Shown here piece after piece: positions 1 to 11,880 of a stretch of DNA of 64,000 bases (position 1 is the stretch's first letter; every line of letters starts with the position of its first letter). The DNA comes from CAIWHR01 sp963708855 (GTDB lineage Bacteria > Pseudomonadota > Gammaproteobacteria > Burkholderiales > Casimicrobiaceae): positions 186,001-250,000 of the forward strand of contig CAVPUM010000007.1 in assembly GCA_963708855.1 (NCBI GenBank), written 5' to 3'. The translations under genes and the position numbers were made by a program. A model generated the notes under the pieces. The model was not told where the DNA came from and ran no database searches. It saw only the letters and a program-made list of their open reading frames with translations.

Positions 1-379
1 GCCCGGAAACGGGATGATCCGGTCGCGCGCGCCGGGCGCCAGGATGACGTCGCGATACGGAACCTCCTCGCTTCGCCCGCCGGACAGACAGTGCAGCGCA
101 CCGTGCCTCAGATCCCAGACGAGGGTGTCCGGCCGGTAGTCGATGCTGCCCTCGATGCCGTCGAACGCCTCGTGCAGGCGGCGCGCCTTCGCCGCGTCGA
201 AACCGTAGAGCGTCGCGATAGGGGCGCGTGAAGCCGGCGGGCGCGCGGCGATAGATCTGGCCGCCGCTTGCCGGCGCCTCGTCGATGACGATCGGGGCGA
301 GCCCGGCGGCCGCGAGCGTCGCCGCCGCGCGGCTGCCGGCGGGGCCGGCACCGATGACGATCGGCGGTCTATCGTCCAT
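1..379 (-). CDS. FAD-dependent oxidoreductase, N-terminal part (runs off the window)
   Basis: Seen: the start ATG at 379 lies inside the end of the 2Fe-2S gene (11-bp overlap). The first residues form a Rossmann FAD-binding fold with VIGAGPAG, then a segment ending SGGQIYRR that is typical of the FAD subunit of opine, octopine, hydroxyproline and sarcosine-type amine dehydrogenases. One extra base near 228-236 breaks the frame. After it the protein resumes with LYGFDAAKARRLH and later LAPGARDR, the usual ATGA-like second dinucleotide-binding region. Known for the family: this subunit pairs with a small 2Fe-2S protein, as encoded just upstream, and often with a second FAD subunit, which would lie beyond the window. 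Substrate cannot be read from the sequence. The gene is the last visible member of the minus-strand operon starting near 7118. Confidence 0.75.
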   Translation of the reverse strand, partial: MDDRPPIVIGAGPAGSRAAATLAAAGLAPIVIDEAPASGGQIYRRAPAGFTRPYRDALRFRRGEGAPPARGVRRHRGQHRLPAGHPRLGSEARCAALSVRRAKRGGSVSRRHPGARRARPDHPVSG

Positions 380-746
380 CAAGGGCACCCTTGGCGCTGC
401 GCGCCTTCCCTCCGAGAGGGAGCAATTCGCGCTTGGGACGGCCCGGCGCGCTCATGTCGACGTCACTCCGCGTGACGATCCGCATGCCTTCGGCGACGAA
501 GCTCGTGCAGGCGCGCAATCGCGTGCCGTCGTCGAGCGCGACCCAGCAATCCTGGCAGGCACCCATCAGGCAGAATCCCGCGCGCGGCCCGTCGCCGAAC
601 TCCGACGATCGCACTCGTCGCCCGTTGGTCAGCAGCGCGGTCAGCAGCGTGTCTCCCGCCAGCGCCTCGCAGGAACGGCCGTCGATGACGAGCCGAATGC
701 GGGGCCGATCGCTCTCGGCGAGTCGTTGGAATTGTGGTGCTTCCAT
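369..746 (-). CDS. (2Fe-2S)-binding small subunit of amine/opine dehydrogenase
   Basis: A 125-residue ferredoxin-like protein with cysteines C59, C64, C67 and C80 (C-x4-C-x2-C-x12-C), the plant-type 2Fe-2S pattern of HcnA/SoxA-N-like subunits. It would pass electrons from the FAD subunit that overlaps its 3' end. It follows the SDR gene by 16 bp. The last 25 residues are encoded by DNA of the GC-rich repeat family also found at 3534-3659 (shared phrase GPSQG/GRPK and the ccctc..gaggg core), so the natural C-terminus may have been replaced or extended by the repeat. The reading frame is intact. Function by family is well supported; the specific substrate is not known. Confidence 0.8.
   Translation of the reverse strand: MEAPQFQRLAESDRPRIRLVIDGRSCEALAGDTLLTALLTNGRRVRSSEFGDGPRAGFCLMGACQDCWVALDDGTRLRACTSFVAEGMRIVTRSDVDMSAPGRPKRELLPLGGKARSAKGALDGR
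405..460. repeat. GC-rich palindromic repeat, variant copy
   Basis: A copy related to the 63-bp unit at 3534-3659: a ccctccgaga ggg core followed by a ttcgcgc-ttgggacggcccgg arm. Here it lies inside the 3' end of the 2Fe-2S gene and is translated. Confidence 0.5.
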
Positions 747-762
747 GGCCTTCGCCTGCCTT

Positions 763-1482
763 TCAGAACATGTCCTCGAGCCGGCAGTTGACCAGCAGCT
801 CGGCGACGACGGCGTTGTTCGGCAGCGCGAGGGCGGTCGCCACCAGCTCGGCGAGATCGGCCGGCTGGATCATCTCGCCGCGCGGCACGGCGGTGACCTC
901 CGCGGTCATGTCGGTGGCGACGAAGCTCGGGCAGATGGCCGTCGCGCGCACGCCGTCGTCCCAGCCGAGGCGGCGCACCGCGTGGGTGAGGGCGATGACG
1001 GCGAACTTGCTCATCGCATAGCCGGCGTGGGCGTTCTTCACGCGCTTGCCCGACAGCGACGAGAGGTTGACGACGCGCCCGCTCCCCGATTTCTTCAGCC
1101 AGGGCATGGCGAGGCGGATGAGGCGCAGCGGCCCCTTGACGTTGACCTCCCACATCGCGTCGTAGGCCGCCTCGTCGTCGTCCTCGATGCCGACGTTGAG
1201 CGCGATCCCGGCGTTGTTGACGAGACCGTCGATGCGGCCGAAATGGCTCGCCGTGCGCTCGACCCAGGCCTCGCAGCTCGCGCGGTCGCGCGCGTCGAAG
1301 GCGACGGTGATGACGCGCGACGGGTCGAGCCCGCCGAGCGCGGCTTCGATCTTCGCGGCGTCGCGGCCGCCGAGGCTCAGGCGATAGCCCTTGGCGTGGA
1401 GACAGCGCGCCACGGCGAGGCCGATCCCGCGATTGGCCCCCGACACCATGACGACGCGATCCTCCGGCGACAGCATCGGCAC
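763..1482 (-). CDS. SDR family NAD(P)-dependent oxidoreductase
   Basis: Complete classical short-chain dehydrogenase of 239 residues. Seen: cofactor motif SGANRGIG at 14-21, NNAG at 89-92, catalytic serine in the NLSSLSG stretch (about S142), and Y155-x3-K159 (YAMSK). The C-terminal half is divergent, as is normal for substrate recognition. It sits between the peptide-importer ATPase gene (82 bp upstream, separated by a GC-rich repeat) and the 2Fe-2S subunit. This suggests it oxidises or reduces an intermediate of the compound imported and deaminated by its neighbours; that role is inference. Confidence 0.85.
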   Translation of the reverse strand: MPMLSPEDRVVMVSGANRGIGLAVARCLHAKGYRLSLGGRDAAKIEAALGGLDPSRVITVAFDARDRASCEAWVERTASHFGRIDGLVNNAGIALNVGIEDDDEAAYDAMWEVNVKGPLRLIRLAMPWLKKSGSGRVVNLSSLSGKRVKNAHAGYAMSKFAVIALTHAVRRLGWDDGVRATAICPSFVATDMTAEVTAVPRGEMIQPADLAELVATALALPNNAVVAELLVNCRLEDMF

Positions 1483-1496
1483 TCCAGTTCCTCAGG

Positions 1497-1564
1497 CCCG
1501 CCGGCCGCCCGAAGGGCACTGTGCGCCCCCGGGGGGCAGCGAACGGAGTGAGCGTGGGGGCAGT
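1497..1564. repeat. GC-rich palindromic intergenic repeat (REP-like)
   Basis: Fills the gap between the SDR and ATPase genes. It contains a C5G6 palindromic centre flanked by gggcactgtgc and agcgaacggagtgagcgtggggg. Its reverse complement closely matches 8727-8802 downstream of the amidohydrolase. Comparable elements are abundant in Burkholderiales intergenic DNA (established knowledge). It may form a hairpin that tunes expression of the downstream operon genes. Confidence 0.7.
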
Positions 1565-2528
1565 TCATCTGGCGTGCAGGTGACAGGCGACGCCGCGCTC
1601 GCCGTCGATCTGCCGCCATTCGGGATAGACCTCGCGGCAGACCGGCATGACGCGCGGACAGCGCGTGTGGAAGTGACAGCCCGAGGGCGGATTGACCGCC
1701 GAGGGCACCTCGCCCTCGATGCGCAGCGTCACCACCTTGAACTGCGGATCGGGGACGGGCGAGGCGTCGCGCAGCATCCTGGTATAGGGGTGCAGCGGCT
1801 CCTTGAAGATCGCCGGGATCGGCCCGGTCTCGACGATGCGGCCGAGATACATGACCGCCATGCGCTGGCAGAAATAGCGGACGACGCCGAGGTCGTGCGA
1901 GATGAAGATGAAGGCGAGCCTGCGGCGCTCCTGCAGCCCCTGCAGCAACAGCAGTATCTGCGCCTGGATCGAGACGTCGAGCGCGGAGACCGGCTCGTCG
2001 GCCACCAGCAGTTCCGGCTCCAGCGTGAGCGCGCGGGCGATGCCGATGCGCTGGCGCTGGCCGCCGCTGAACTCGTGCGGGAAGCGCAGCATCGCATTGT
2101 CGGGAAGCCCGACCTCGGCCAGCAGCGCGCGCGCGCGCTCTTCGCATTCCGCCTGGCCGCCGACGCCGTGCACGCGCATCGGCTCGATCAGCGCCTTGCC
2201 GATCCGCCGGCGCGGATTGAGCGAGGCGTAGGGATCCTGGAAGATGATCTGCAGCTTGCGGCGCAACTCGCGCATGCGCGCCTTGCTCGCCGTGACCACG
2301 TTCTCGCCCTTGAAGACGATCTCCCCGCCGTCGGGCTCGACCAGGCGCAGGCCGGCGCGCCCGGCCGTCGACTTGCCGCAGCCGGATTCGCCGACCAGGC
2401 CGAAGGCCTCGCCGTCGCGCACGTGAAACGAGATGCCGTCGAGCGCGCGGACGGTGACGGTGCGCACCCGCGGAAAGCCGCGCTTCACCGTGAAGAACTT
2501 GCGCAGCCCGGTGACGGTGAGGACGGGA

Positions 2529-2536
<8 letters not shown>
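1565..2536 (-). CDS. Peptide/opine ABC transporter ATP-binding protein (DppF/OppF type)
   Basis: 323-residue cytoplasmic ATPase. Seen: Walker A GESGCGKST at 49-57, Q-loop FQDPYASLNP, signature FSGGQRQR, Walker B LLVADEPVSALD and H-loop ISHDLGVV, then the oligopeptide-transporter C-terminal extension with HPYTRMLRDASPVPDP and a cysteine-containing tail (GCHFHTRCP). The start at 2536 (MPDPVLTVT) was chosen because upstream sequence in frame is a shadow of the preceding gene. The stop of the preceding ATPase gene at 2529 overlaps it by 8 bp. It forms a heterodimer with that partner to drive import. Confidence 0.9.
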
Positions 2537-3661
<1,125 letters not shown>

Positions 3662-3665
<4 letters not shown>

Positions 3666-4555
3666 CGCTCCCCGCCTCTCAACTTCGGATCGATGGCGTC
3701 GCGCAGCCCGTCGCCGAGCATGTTGAGGGAGAAGACGACGAGCAGGATGGCGAGGCTGGGAAAGAGCGACAGCGACGCGCTGTCGAGGATGTTCTCGAAG
3801 CCTTCGCGGATCATGCCGCCCCAGGTCGGCGTCGGCGGCCTGACGCCCAGCCCGATGAAGCTGAGCGAAGCCTCGATGCGGATCGCCGTGGCCAGCCACA
3901 GCGACCCCATGACCAGTATCTCGGCGACGATGTTGGGCAGGATATGGATGGTCATGATGCGCAGGTCGGAGTAGCCGAGCGCGCGGCAGGCCTCGATGTA
4001 GTCGCGCTCCTTGACCAGGATCGTCGGCGCCCGCGCGATGCGCGCGAAGGGCGCGATCGCGGTCAGCGCGATGGCGATCATCAGATTGCCCATGCTGGCG
4101 CCGAGCATCGCCACGACCATCAGCCCCATGATCAGCGACGGGAACGAGAGCAGCACGTCCATCGCCTGCATGACCACCATGTCGAAGCGGCCGCCGACAT
4201 AGCCGGAAACGATGCCGATGATGCCGCCGATCAGCATCGCGGCGAGGATCGAGACCGTGCTGATGACGAGCGACAGGCGCGCGCCCCAGAGCAGGCGGGA
4301 GAGGATGTCGCGTCCGAACGAATCGGTGCCGAACCAGTGCGCCGCCGAGGGACCCTGCAGCCGCGCCAGGATGTCCTGCTCGAGCGGGTCGTACGGCGAG
4401 ATCACCGGCGCGAGCAGCGCGAGCGCGACGACGAACAGGAAGGTGACGAGGCCGACCCACGACGTCGCGTTGGCGCTGAAGGCGCGAACGAGCTGCTGCA
4501 GCACGTAGGAGGAGGCGCGCGGCGCAGCGGGCGTCATCGTGGTCCCTGTACTCAT
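3662..4555 (-). CDS. Peptide/opine ABC transporter permease (DppC/OppC type)
   Basis: 297-residue inner-membrane protein. Seen: an N-terminal membrane segment (about 31-51) preceded by a basic/cytoplasmic stretch, the FGTDSFGRDILSR motif characteristic of DppC, five further hydrophobic segments and the EAA loop EACRALGYSDLRIMTIHILPN. It ends in DAIDPKLRG, the usual C-terminus. It overlaps the permease gene upstream and the ATPase gene downstream by 4 bp each (ATGA), indicating translational coupling. It pairs with the DppB-type permease to form the import channel. Confidence 0.92.
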
Positions 4556-5493
4556 TGCCGCTTCACCCGCGGATCGATGAAGCCGTAGGTGAGATCGGTC
4601 AGCAGGTTCACCAGGACGATGGCGAAGGCGTAGACGACCATCATGCCCTGCAGCACCGTGTAGTCGCGCTGGTTGAGCGCGCTGACGATCAGCTTGCCCA
4701 GCCCCGGTCGGTTGAAGACGATCTCGGTCAGCACCGAATTGCCGATCAGGATGCCCAGATAGAGGCCGACGACCGTGACCACGGGAATGAGACCGTTGCG
4801 GAAGGCATGACGCCAGATGACGGCGCGCGTCGGCACGCCCTTGGCGCGCGCCGTGCGGATGTAGTCCTCGCCGAGCACTTCGAGCATCGACGAGCGCGTC
4901 ACCCGCGTGACATAGGCCGCCATGATGATGCCGAGATTGATGGCGGGAAGGGCGAGGCTGCGCAGGCGCTCGACGGGATCGTCGAGCGACCCGGCGCTGA
5001 TCACCGGGAACCAGCGCAGCTGGATGGCAAAGACGAGGAGCAGCAGGATCGCCGAGACGAAGGCGGGAAAGGAAAGGCCGAGCAGCGAACCGATCCGCGC
5101 GACATAGTCGACCCAGGTGTTGCGACGCAGCGCCGACCAGACGCCGAGCGGCACGCCGATCAGCGCACCCAGCACGATCGCCGTCACCGTCAGGTCGATC
5201 GTATAGGGCAGGACCTTGCGCACCTCCTCGACGACCGGCTTGCCGGTCACCAGCGAGCTGCCCCATTCGCCGCGCACGGCGTTGACGAGGAAGTCGACGT
5301 ACTGCGCGCCGATCGGCTTGTCGACGCCCAGGCGGTGGCGCATGGCGGTGAGCGCCTCCTGGCTAGCCTGATCGCCGAGGATGGTCTGCGCCGGATCGCC
5401 CGGCAGCACGCGCGCCAGCACGAAGACGATGCTGAGCACCGCGAACAGCGTCGGGATGGCGAAGAGCAGGCGCTTGAGGATGTAACCAAGCAT
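4552..5493 (-). CDS. Peptide/opine ABC transporter permease (DppB/OppB type)
   Basis: 313 residues, normal family length. Starts MLGYILKRLLFAIPT, with the classic first membrane helix and the FVLARVLPGDPA phrase. It has six hydrophobic segments and an EAA loop (YIRTARAKGVPTRAVIWRHAFRN) that docks on the ATPase, and ends FIDPRVK. It lies 59 bp downstream of the binding-protein gene. Frame is intact. Confidence 0.92.
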   Translation of the reverse strand: MLGYILKRLLFAIPTLFAVLSIVFVLARVLPGDPAQTILGDQASQEALTAMRHRLGVDKPIGAQYVDFLVNAVRGEWGSSLVTGKPVVEEVRKVLPYTIDLTVTAIVLGALIGVPLGVWSALRRNTWVDYVARIGSLLGLSFPAFVSAILLLLVFAIQLRWFPVISAGSLDDPVERLRSLALPAINLGIIMAAYVTRVTRSSMLEVLGEDYIRTARAKGVPTRAVIWRHAFRNGLIPVVTVVGLYLGILIGNSVLTEIVFNRPGLGKLIVSALNQRDYTVLQGMMVVYAFAIVLVNLLTDLTYGFIDPRVKRQ

Positions 5494-5552
5494 GGGGCGC
5501 TACCCGCACGTCCCCTCCCTCTCCCCGCAGAGAGAGGGAGGATGCGCATCGA

Positions 5553-7118
5553 TCACTGCTTGAAGTGCGTGCCCTCGTCGACGACCGGACCGAGGCTCAA
5601 CGATCCTTTCAGCGGGAAGCCGAAATCGAGCGCCGTGCGCCGGGCCCAGATCTGCGGCTGCTCGTAGACCGGGATCCCGCACACCTTGGCCATCAGCTTC
5701 TGCTGCGCCGTCTTCCACAGCGCCTTCTGCTTGGCCACATCCGGCTCGACGCGCGCGGCGTCGATTTCCGCATCGGCGTCGTTGCAGTGCGAGAAGTTGG
5801 TCACCGCGGTCGGCGTGCCGACGATGCTGCGCGAATGGTAGAACTGCGTCAGATAGACGTCGGCGACCGGGAAGCGGGCGGCGCTGTAATGGACGATCGG
5901 GCTCATGTCCTTGCGGATGTTGGCGTGGTACGTCGCGTGCTCGACCACTTCCATGTCGAGGGTGATGCCGACCTTGCGCAGCTGCGCCTGGGTCACTTCC
6001 ATCATCGCCAGCATGCCGGGCAGGTTGGTGTGGATGATCTTGATGGTGAGTCCGTTCGGATAGCCGGCTTCCTTGAGCAGCGCCTTCGCCTTCTCGGGAT
6101 CGTAGGGCAGGAGCGGCACGTCGGCGCTCTGTCCGAGATAGCCGATGGGCACGATCGACTGGGCCGGGCGCGCGGTGTCCTTGCCCTTGAACTGCCAGAT
6201 CTGATTGCGGTCGATCGCATGGGCGATCGCCTGGCGCACGCGCAGATCGTTGAGCGGCGGCCTTTCGACGTTGAGATAGAGCACCGACAGCTCGCCCGGG
6301 TCGAAGACGTCGACGATCGTGTCCTTCTCCTTCTTCATCCGGTCGACCCAGGTCTGGTCCTGCTTGCCGTAGGTGAGATCGATCTCGCCCGAGGTGAAGG
6401 CAAGGTCGCGGCTCGCATCGGAGAGGATGTAGCGGTAGACGATCTTCTCGAGCTTGGGCTTGCCGCGGAAATACTGCGGGTTGGCGACGAGCGTCACCGA
6501 TTCCTTCGACTTGTACTCGCCGAACATGAAGGGTCCGGTGCCGATCGGCTTCTGGATGAATTTCTCGCCCATCTCCTCGGCCGCCTTCTTGCACACCATG
6601 TTGCCGCCCTGATAGTTGATCAGCAGCCCGAGGAGGCTCGGCACCTGGTTCTTGAGCGTGATCCTGACCGTGTACTTGTCGACTGCCTCGACCTTGTCGA
6701 AATCCTTGAAGTCGCTCGAGAAGGCGGATCGCTTGGGATCGCCCGAGCGGGCCAGCGAGTAGACGACGTCATCGGAGGTGAACTCGCCATAGCCGTGATG
6801 GCACTGCACGCTCTTGCGCAGGTTGAACGTCCACTGCTTGCCGTCCGGGGACGACTTCCAGCTCTCGGCGAGGTCGCCTTCGATCAGTGCCGGATCGGGG
6901 TTCATCGTCCCCTGCTTCATCCGCACGAGGCCGTTGAACATCCAGTTGAACAGCGCCTTGTCCGGGGTCGTCGCCGACAGATGCGGATCGAGCCTGCCCG
7001 CATCGATCGCCGCCATCCCGACATTGAGGACCGTCTTGGCCGCGAGCGCCGGTTGGGCAACCGCCGCCACGACCAGGACCGCCGCCAGCGCCGCGGCGCG
7101 ACGAATCAAGTGTGCCAT
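5553..7118 (-). CDS. Periplasmic peptide/opine-binding protein (SBP family 5, DppA type)
   Basis: 521 residues with a Sec signal peptide (LIRRAAALAAVLVVAAVAQPALA, cut after ALA). Mature protein starts AKTVLNVGMAAIDAGRLDPH and has the family-5 phrases ESWKSSPDGKQWTFNLRK and VNLPGML-like helices. Start 7118 was chosen because it puts the signal peptide at the N-terminus (GAGG lies 10 bp upstream). An alternative ATG at 7193 has a stronger AGAGGAGA ribosome site and would add 25 residues. It is the first gene of the minus-strand operon. Ligand unknown; the neighbouring amine-dehydrogenase subunits favour an opine, amino acid derivative or short peptide. Confidence 0.88.
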   Translation of the reverse strand: MAHLIRRAAALAAVLVVAAVAQPALAAKTVLNVGMAAIDAGRLDPHLSATTPDKALFNWMFNGLVRMKQGTMNPDPALIEGDLAESWKSSPDGKQWTFNLRKSVQCHHGYGEFTSDDVVYSLARSGDPKRSAFSSDFKDFDKVEAVDKYTVRITLKNQVPSLLGLLINYQGGNMVCKKAAEEMGEKFIQKPIGTGPFMFGEYKSKESVTLVANPQYFRGKPKLEKIVYRYILSDASRDLAFTSGEIDLTYGKQDQTWVDRMKKEKDTIVDVFDPGELSVLYLNVERPPLNDLRVRQAIAHAIDRNQIWQFKGKDTARPAQSIVPIGYLGQSADVPLLPYDPEKAKALLKEAGYPNGLTIKIIHTNLPGMLAMMEVTQAQLRKVGITLDMEVVEHATYHANIRKDMSPIVHYSAARFPVADVYLTQFYHSRSIVGTPTAVTNFSHCNDADAEIDAARVEPDVAKQKALWKTAQQKLMAKVCGIPVYEQPQIWARRTALDFGFPLKGSLSLGPVVDEGTHFKQ

Positions 7119-7193
7119 GGCAAAGCTGCCTCGCGCGGGCAACGGCGGCGACGTGCGACGGCTTTGGGTGCGAAGCAATTGCAATACGTCCAT

Positions 7194-7483
7194 AGTGCTC
7201 TCCTCTGCGAGGGTTCCCCGGGTTGCCGAGGACCTTCGTCGATGTTCGGGCAGACCCGACTCGGTCGAGGCGACGGGTCTTCTCCAGCCGGCGGCCGAAG
7301 GCGGCAGCATACACCCATATTTGTTGCGCCACGTTCAAGGCGCGAGGTGCGCTGGCGGCCGGTTCTGCCGGTCCACGGCGCCCTGATTAGCCACCTTGCG
7401 CACGTTGCGCGCCCCACACTGCCATGGCATGATCCTCGGAGCTCGCGGCACCACCCGATGCCACGCAGTGGAGGAGATTTCCG
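7194..7483. other. Divergent intergenic region between importer operon and amidohydrolase
   Basis: About 290 bp that must hold promoters for both directions. No convincing gene, operator palindrome or terminator was found. The plus-strand ribosome site GTGGAGGAGATTTCCG immediately precedes the ATG at 7484. Confidence 0.5.
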
Positions 7484-8726
7484 ATGGCGCAGATTCTGTT
7501 CAAGAACGCCAGGCTGCTCGATCCCGCGCACGGACTCGCTTCAGGGCGGAATTTCCGTGCTCGTCGAAGGCGAGACGATCCGCGAAGTCTCCGCGAAGCC
7601 GATCAAGGCTCCGAACGCCGACGTGATCGACTGCAAGGGCCGCACGCTGATGCCGGGCCTGATCGATTGCCACGTGCACGTGATGCTGTCGGAAGTGAAC
7701 ATCCGCTATCTCGAAGCCATTCCGCTGACCATGATGACGGTCCGCGCCGCAGCGCTGATGCGCGCGATGATCGATCGCGGCTTCACGACGGTGCGCGACA
7801 CCGGCGGCGCCGACTGGGGCATGCGCGACGGCGTGGCGCAGGGCCATCTGCCGGGTCCGCGCATGTTCATCGCCGGTCGCGCGCTGGGGCCGACCGGCGG
7901 CCATTCCGACGCGCGCCGGCGCACCGACGTCCATTCGGGGGCGTGCAAGTGCTGCAACGCGATGAGCTTCTGCCTGGAAGTCGTCGATGGCGCCGACGCC
8001 GTGCGCGCGGCGGTGCGCGAGCAGCTGCGGCAGGGCGTCGACCAGATCAAGATCATGGTGTCGGGCGGCGTGGCCAGCCCCTACGATCCGCTCGACAGCC
8101 GGCAGTTCTCGCTGGCGGAGATCGCCGCGGCGGTCGAGGAGGCCGAGGCCTTCGGCCGCTACACGCAGGCCCATGCGTATACGCCGGACGCCATCACCCG
8201 CGCCGTCAGCCAGGGCGTGCGCACCATCGAGCACGGCAACCTCATCGACGAGAAATCGGCGAAGCTGATGAAGGCAAAGGGCGCCTACCTCGTGGCGAAC
8301 CTCGTCGCCTACTACGCGATGAAGGAACGCGCCAAGGAATTCGGCATGACGTCCGAGATGCTGGCGAAGAACGACATGGTGATCGACGGCGGCCTGAAGT
8401 CGCTCGAGATCTGCAAGCGCGCCGGCATCAAGGTGGGTTACGGCAGCGATCTGCTCGGAGCGCTGCAGGTGGACCAGAGCCGCGAGTTCCTGCTGCGCCG
8501 CGAGGTGCTGTCGCCGATCGAAATCATCCGGCAGGCCACGCTGGTGGGCGCCGAGATCGTGCGCATGCCCGGCAAGCTCGGCGTCGTGAAGCCGGGCGCG
8601 TTCGCCGACATCCTGGTGGTCGACGGCGACCCGATCAAGAAGCTCGAATTGCTGACCGGCCAGGGCGAAAACCTGTCGGTCATCATGAAGGCCGGCCGCT
8701 TCCACAAGAATCGCCTGGCGGCTTAG
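7484..8726 (+). CDS. Metal-dependent amidohydrolase (imidazolonepropionase/prolidase-like), one frameshift
   Basis: About 413 residues. Seen: the metal-binding HVHV after GLIDC, a candidate metal-bridging lysine in QIKIMVSGG, a histidine in QAHAYT, another in IEHGN, and the catalytic aspartate in YGSDLLG. This is the full ligand set of the amidohydrolase superfamily, Xaa-Pro dipeptidase/imidazolonepropionase-like branch. An extra C near 7540 (GGACTCGCTTCAG) splits the N-terminus; removing it joins LLDPAHGL to VQGGISVLVEGE. It is followed by a GC-rich repeat and a polyamine-type importer, and is divergent from the peptide-importer operon. Likely hydrolyses an amide or peptide bond of the imported compound (inference). 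Confidence 0.85.
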
Positions 8727-8802
8727 TGAACCCCCACGCTCGCTGCGCTCGCTGCCCCCCGGGGGGGAGCACAGTGCCCTTCGGGCGGCCGGGCGGGCAC
8801 TG
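8727..8802. repeat. GC-rich palindromic intergenic repeat (REP-like)
   Basis: Matches the reverse complement of 1497-1564, sharing cccccacgctc, the C6G7 centre and acagtgcccttcgggcggccgg. It lies directly between the amidohydrolase stop and the permease start. Confidence 0.75.
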
Positions 8803-9670
8803 ATGGCGCAGGGGGTGCTGCCGGCCCCGGCGGCCGCTGCGGGACGGCGCGCGCCCCATCGCCGATTCCCGCCTCGTCGGCCGCATCGCCCTGCTCGCGG
8901 CCGCGGCGTTCGGCTACGCCGTCATCCTGACGCCCATCCTGTTCGTCTGCTGGCTCACCTTCTTCGCCAACGAGATCGTGACGTTCCCGCCGCAGGGCTA
9001 CACGCTGCGCTGGTTCGCCCACATCTTCGACCAGAACAATTTCGTCAGCGGCTTCGTCACCAGCCTGCAGGTCGGCGTCGCGGCGATGATCGGAGGGCTG
9101 ATCCTCGGCGTGCCCGCGAGCCTGGTGCTGGCGCGGCGCCAATTCCCCGGGCGCGAGGCGCTGAACACGCTGCTGGTCCTGCCGCTGGTGGTTCCCGGCG
9201 TGGTCGCCGGCACGGCCATCTACGTGTTCCAGATCGAAGTCGAGATCGCGACCGAGCTGCCGCTCCTGGGCTCGCGCGCCGGGCTCGTCTTCGCGCACAT
9301 CATGATCACGATTCCCTGGACCGTGCGCCTGCTGACCGCCAGCCTCTCCGGGTTCGACCGCTCGGTCGAGGAGGCGGCGCTCAATCTCGGCGCCACGCCG
9401 CTGCAGGCGTTCTTCAAGGTGACGCTGCCCGTCATCAAGCCGGGCATGGTGGCCGCCGCGCTGTTCGGCTTCATCATCTCGTTCGGCAATCTGGAAATGA
9501 CGCTGTTCCTGGTCGCGCCCGGGCAGACGACGCTGCCCATCGCCATCCTCCAGTACCTGCAGTGGCGGATCGATCCGACGATCGCCGCGGTCTCGCTGCT
9601 GCAGATACTGCTGATCGGCACGGGCATGCTGATCACGGACCGCTACGTCAAGCTGACGCGGGTGCTCTGA
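8803..9670 (+). CDS. ABC transporter permease, spermidine/putrescine type (PotC/PotI-like), frameshift near the start
   Basis: The conserved part reads from about 8858: a first membrane helix (LLAAAAFGYAVILTPILFV), the FPPQGYTLRWFAHIF loop typical of PotC, and five more hydrophobic segments. The EAA loop is EEAALNLGATPLQAFFKVTLP. It ends TDRYVKLTRVL. The ATG at 8803 (MAQGVLPAPAA) is in another frame, and an indel near 8845-8855 is needed to join it, so the exact N-terminus is uncertain; GTG 8978 would give a truncated 230-residue form. The ATPase gene starts 4 bp after its stop. It works with the other permease at 11881 to import a polyamine-like substrate. Confidence 0.82.
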
Positions 9671-9674
9671 CCCC

Positions 9675-10767
<1,093 letters not shown>

Positions 10768-10784
10768 GATCGGGGGGTAACGGT

Positions 10785-11845
10785 ATGGAAAAGCATGGTT
10801 CAGTCATCACGCGGCGCCGGCTGCTCAAGGCCTCCGGCGCGCTCGCCGGCGTCTCCGCGATGGGCGGCTTGGCGCCGGCGTGGGCGCAGTCCGGGGGCCG
10901 CGTCGTCCTCGGCACCTGGGGCGGCGACTATTCGAAGCTGCTGTCGAAGAACATCGACACGCCGCTGATGGTGCCGAAGAAGTACGAGGTCGTGCACGAC
11001 ATCGGCGGCGATCCGGAGCGCCGCGCCAAGATGCGCGCCGAAGCGCGGCTGCCGCGCGGCACCAGCGACCTGCAGGGGCTCTCGGCCGCGCAGATGTACG
11101 AGATGAACGAGGCCGGCCTGTGCCTGCCCGTCGACTACGCGAAGATCCCGAACGCGCAGTACCTGCTGCCGCAGATGAAATATCCGTACGGCGTCGGGCA
11201 CATCTATTCGGGCAAGGTCATTCTCTACAATCCGAAGCTCATCACCGACGCCGCCGACGAGCTTCGCCGACGCGCTCGATCCGAAGCACGGCAACAAGCT
11301 CGGCATCATCGACATCCAGTACCAGTTCACGATGATGGCGGCGGCGCTCGCCTCGGGCGGCTCGATGACCAACTACGAGCCGGGCAAGGAGCGGCTGCTG
11401 GCCTGCCGGAAGGCCGGCGCCAGGATCCTGCCGACCAACGAGGCGATGGCGCAGGCGCTGCAGAACGAGGAAGTCGGGATCTGCATCATGTGGAAGGCGC
11501 GCGCCGTGCAGTGGCAGAAGGCGGGCGCGAAAGTGGAGACCGTCGCGCCGAAGGAAGGCATTCCGCTGTACATCTCGGGCTTCGTCATCCCGAAGAACGC
11601 GCCGAACAAGGACGGCGCGCACGTCTGGCTGAACGAGATGCTCCAGCCGTCGGCGCAGGAAGCCTTCGCCGAGGACATGGGCTACAACGGCACCGTCACC
11701 AACGCGAAGATTCCGCCCGCGACGGAAAAGCGCATCGGCTTCTCCGCCGACGAGCGCAAACGCCTGATCGACCTCGACTACGGCTACCTGGCGAAGAACG
11801 ACGCCGCGCTTCAAGGAGTGGTGGGACAAGACGTTCAAGGGATGA
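10785..11845 (+). CDS. Extracellular solute-binding protein (PotD/PotF type), Tat signal, two frameshifts
   Basis: About 352 residues. N-terminus ITRRRLLKASGALAG is a twin-arginine export signal ending APAWAQ, so it folds before export. Mature protein begins VVLGTWGGDYSKLL, as in family-1 polyamine/opine-binding proteins. Extra C bases near 11262 (GAGCTTC) and 11810 (GCGCTTC) split it; corrected, it reads ADEFADALDPKHGN and ends AAFKEWWDKTFKG. The start has only a modest ribosome site. It should deliver substrate to the permeases on both sides. Confidence 0.85.
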
Positions 11846-11880
11846 ACGGCCCGCCACGAACCGGACGGGGACGATCGATC

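Noticed and set aside
5565..7480. Long plus-strand frame leading into the amidohydrolase
   Set aside because: Its first 600 codons are the complement of the binding-protein gene; only the part after about 7545 is amidohydrolase.
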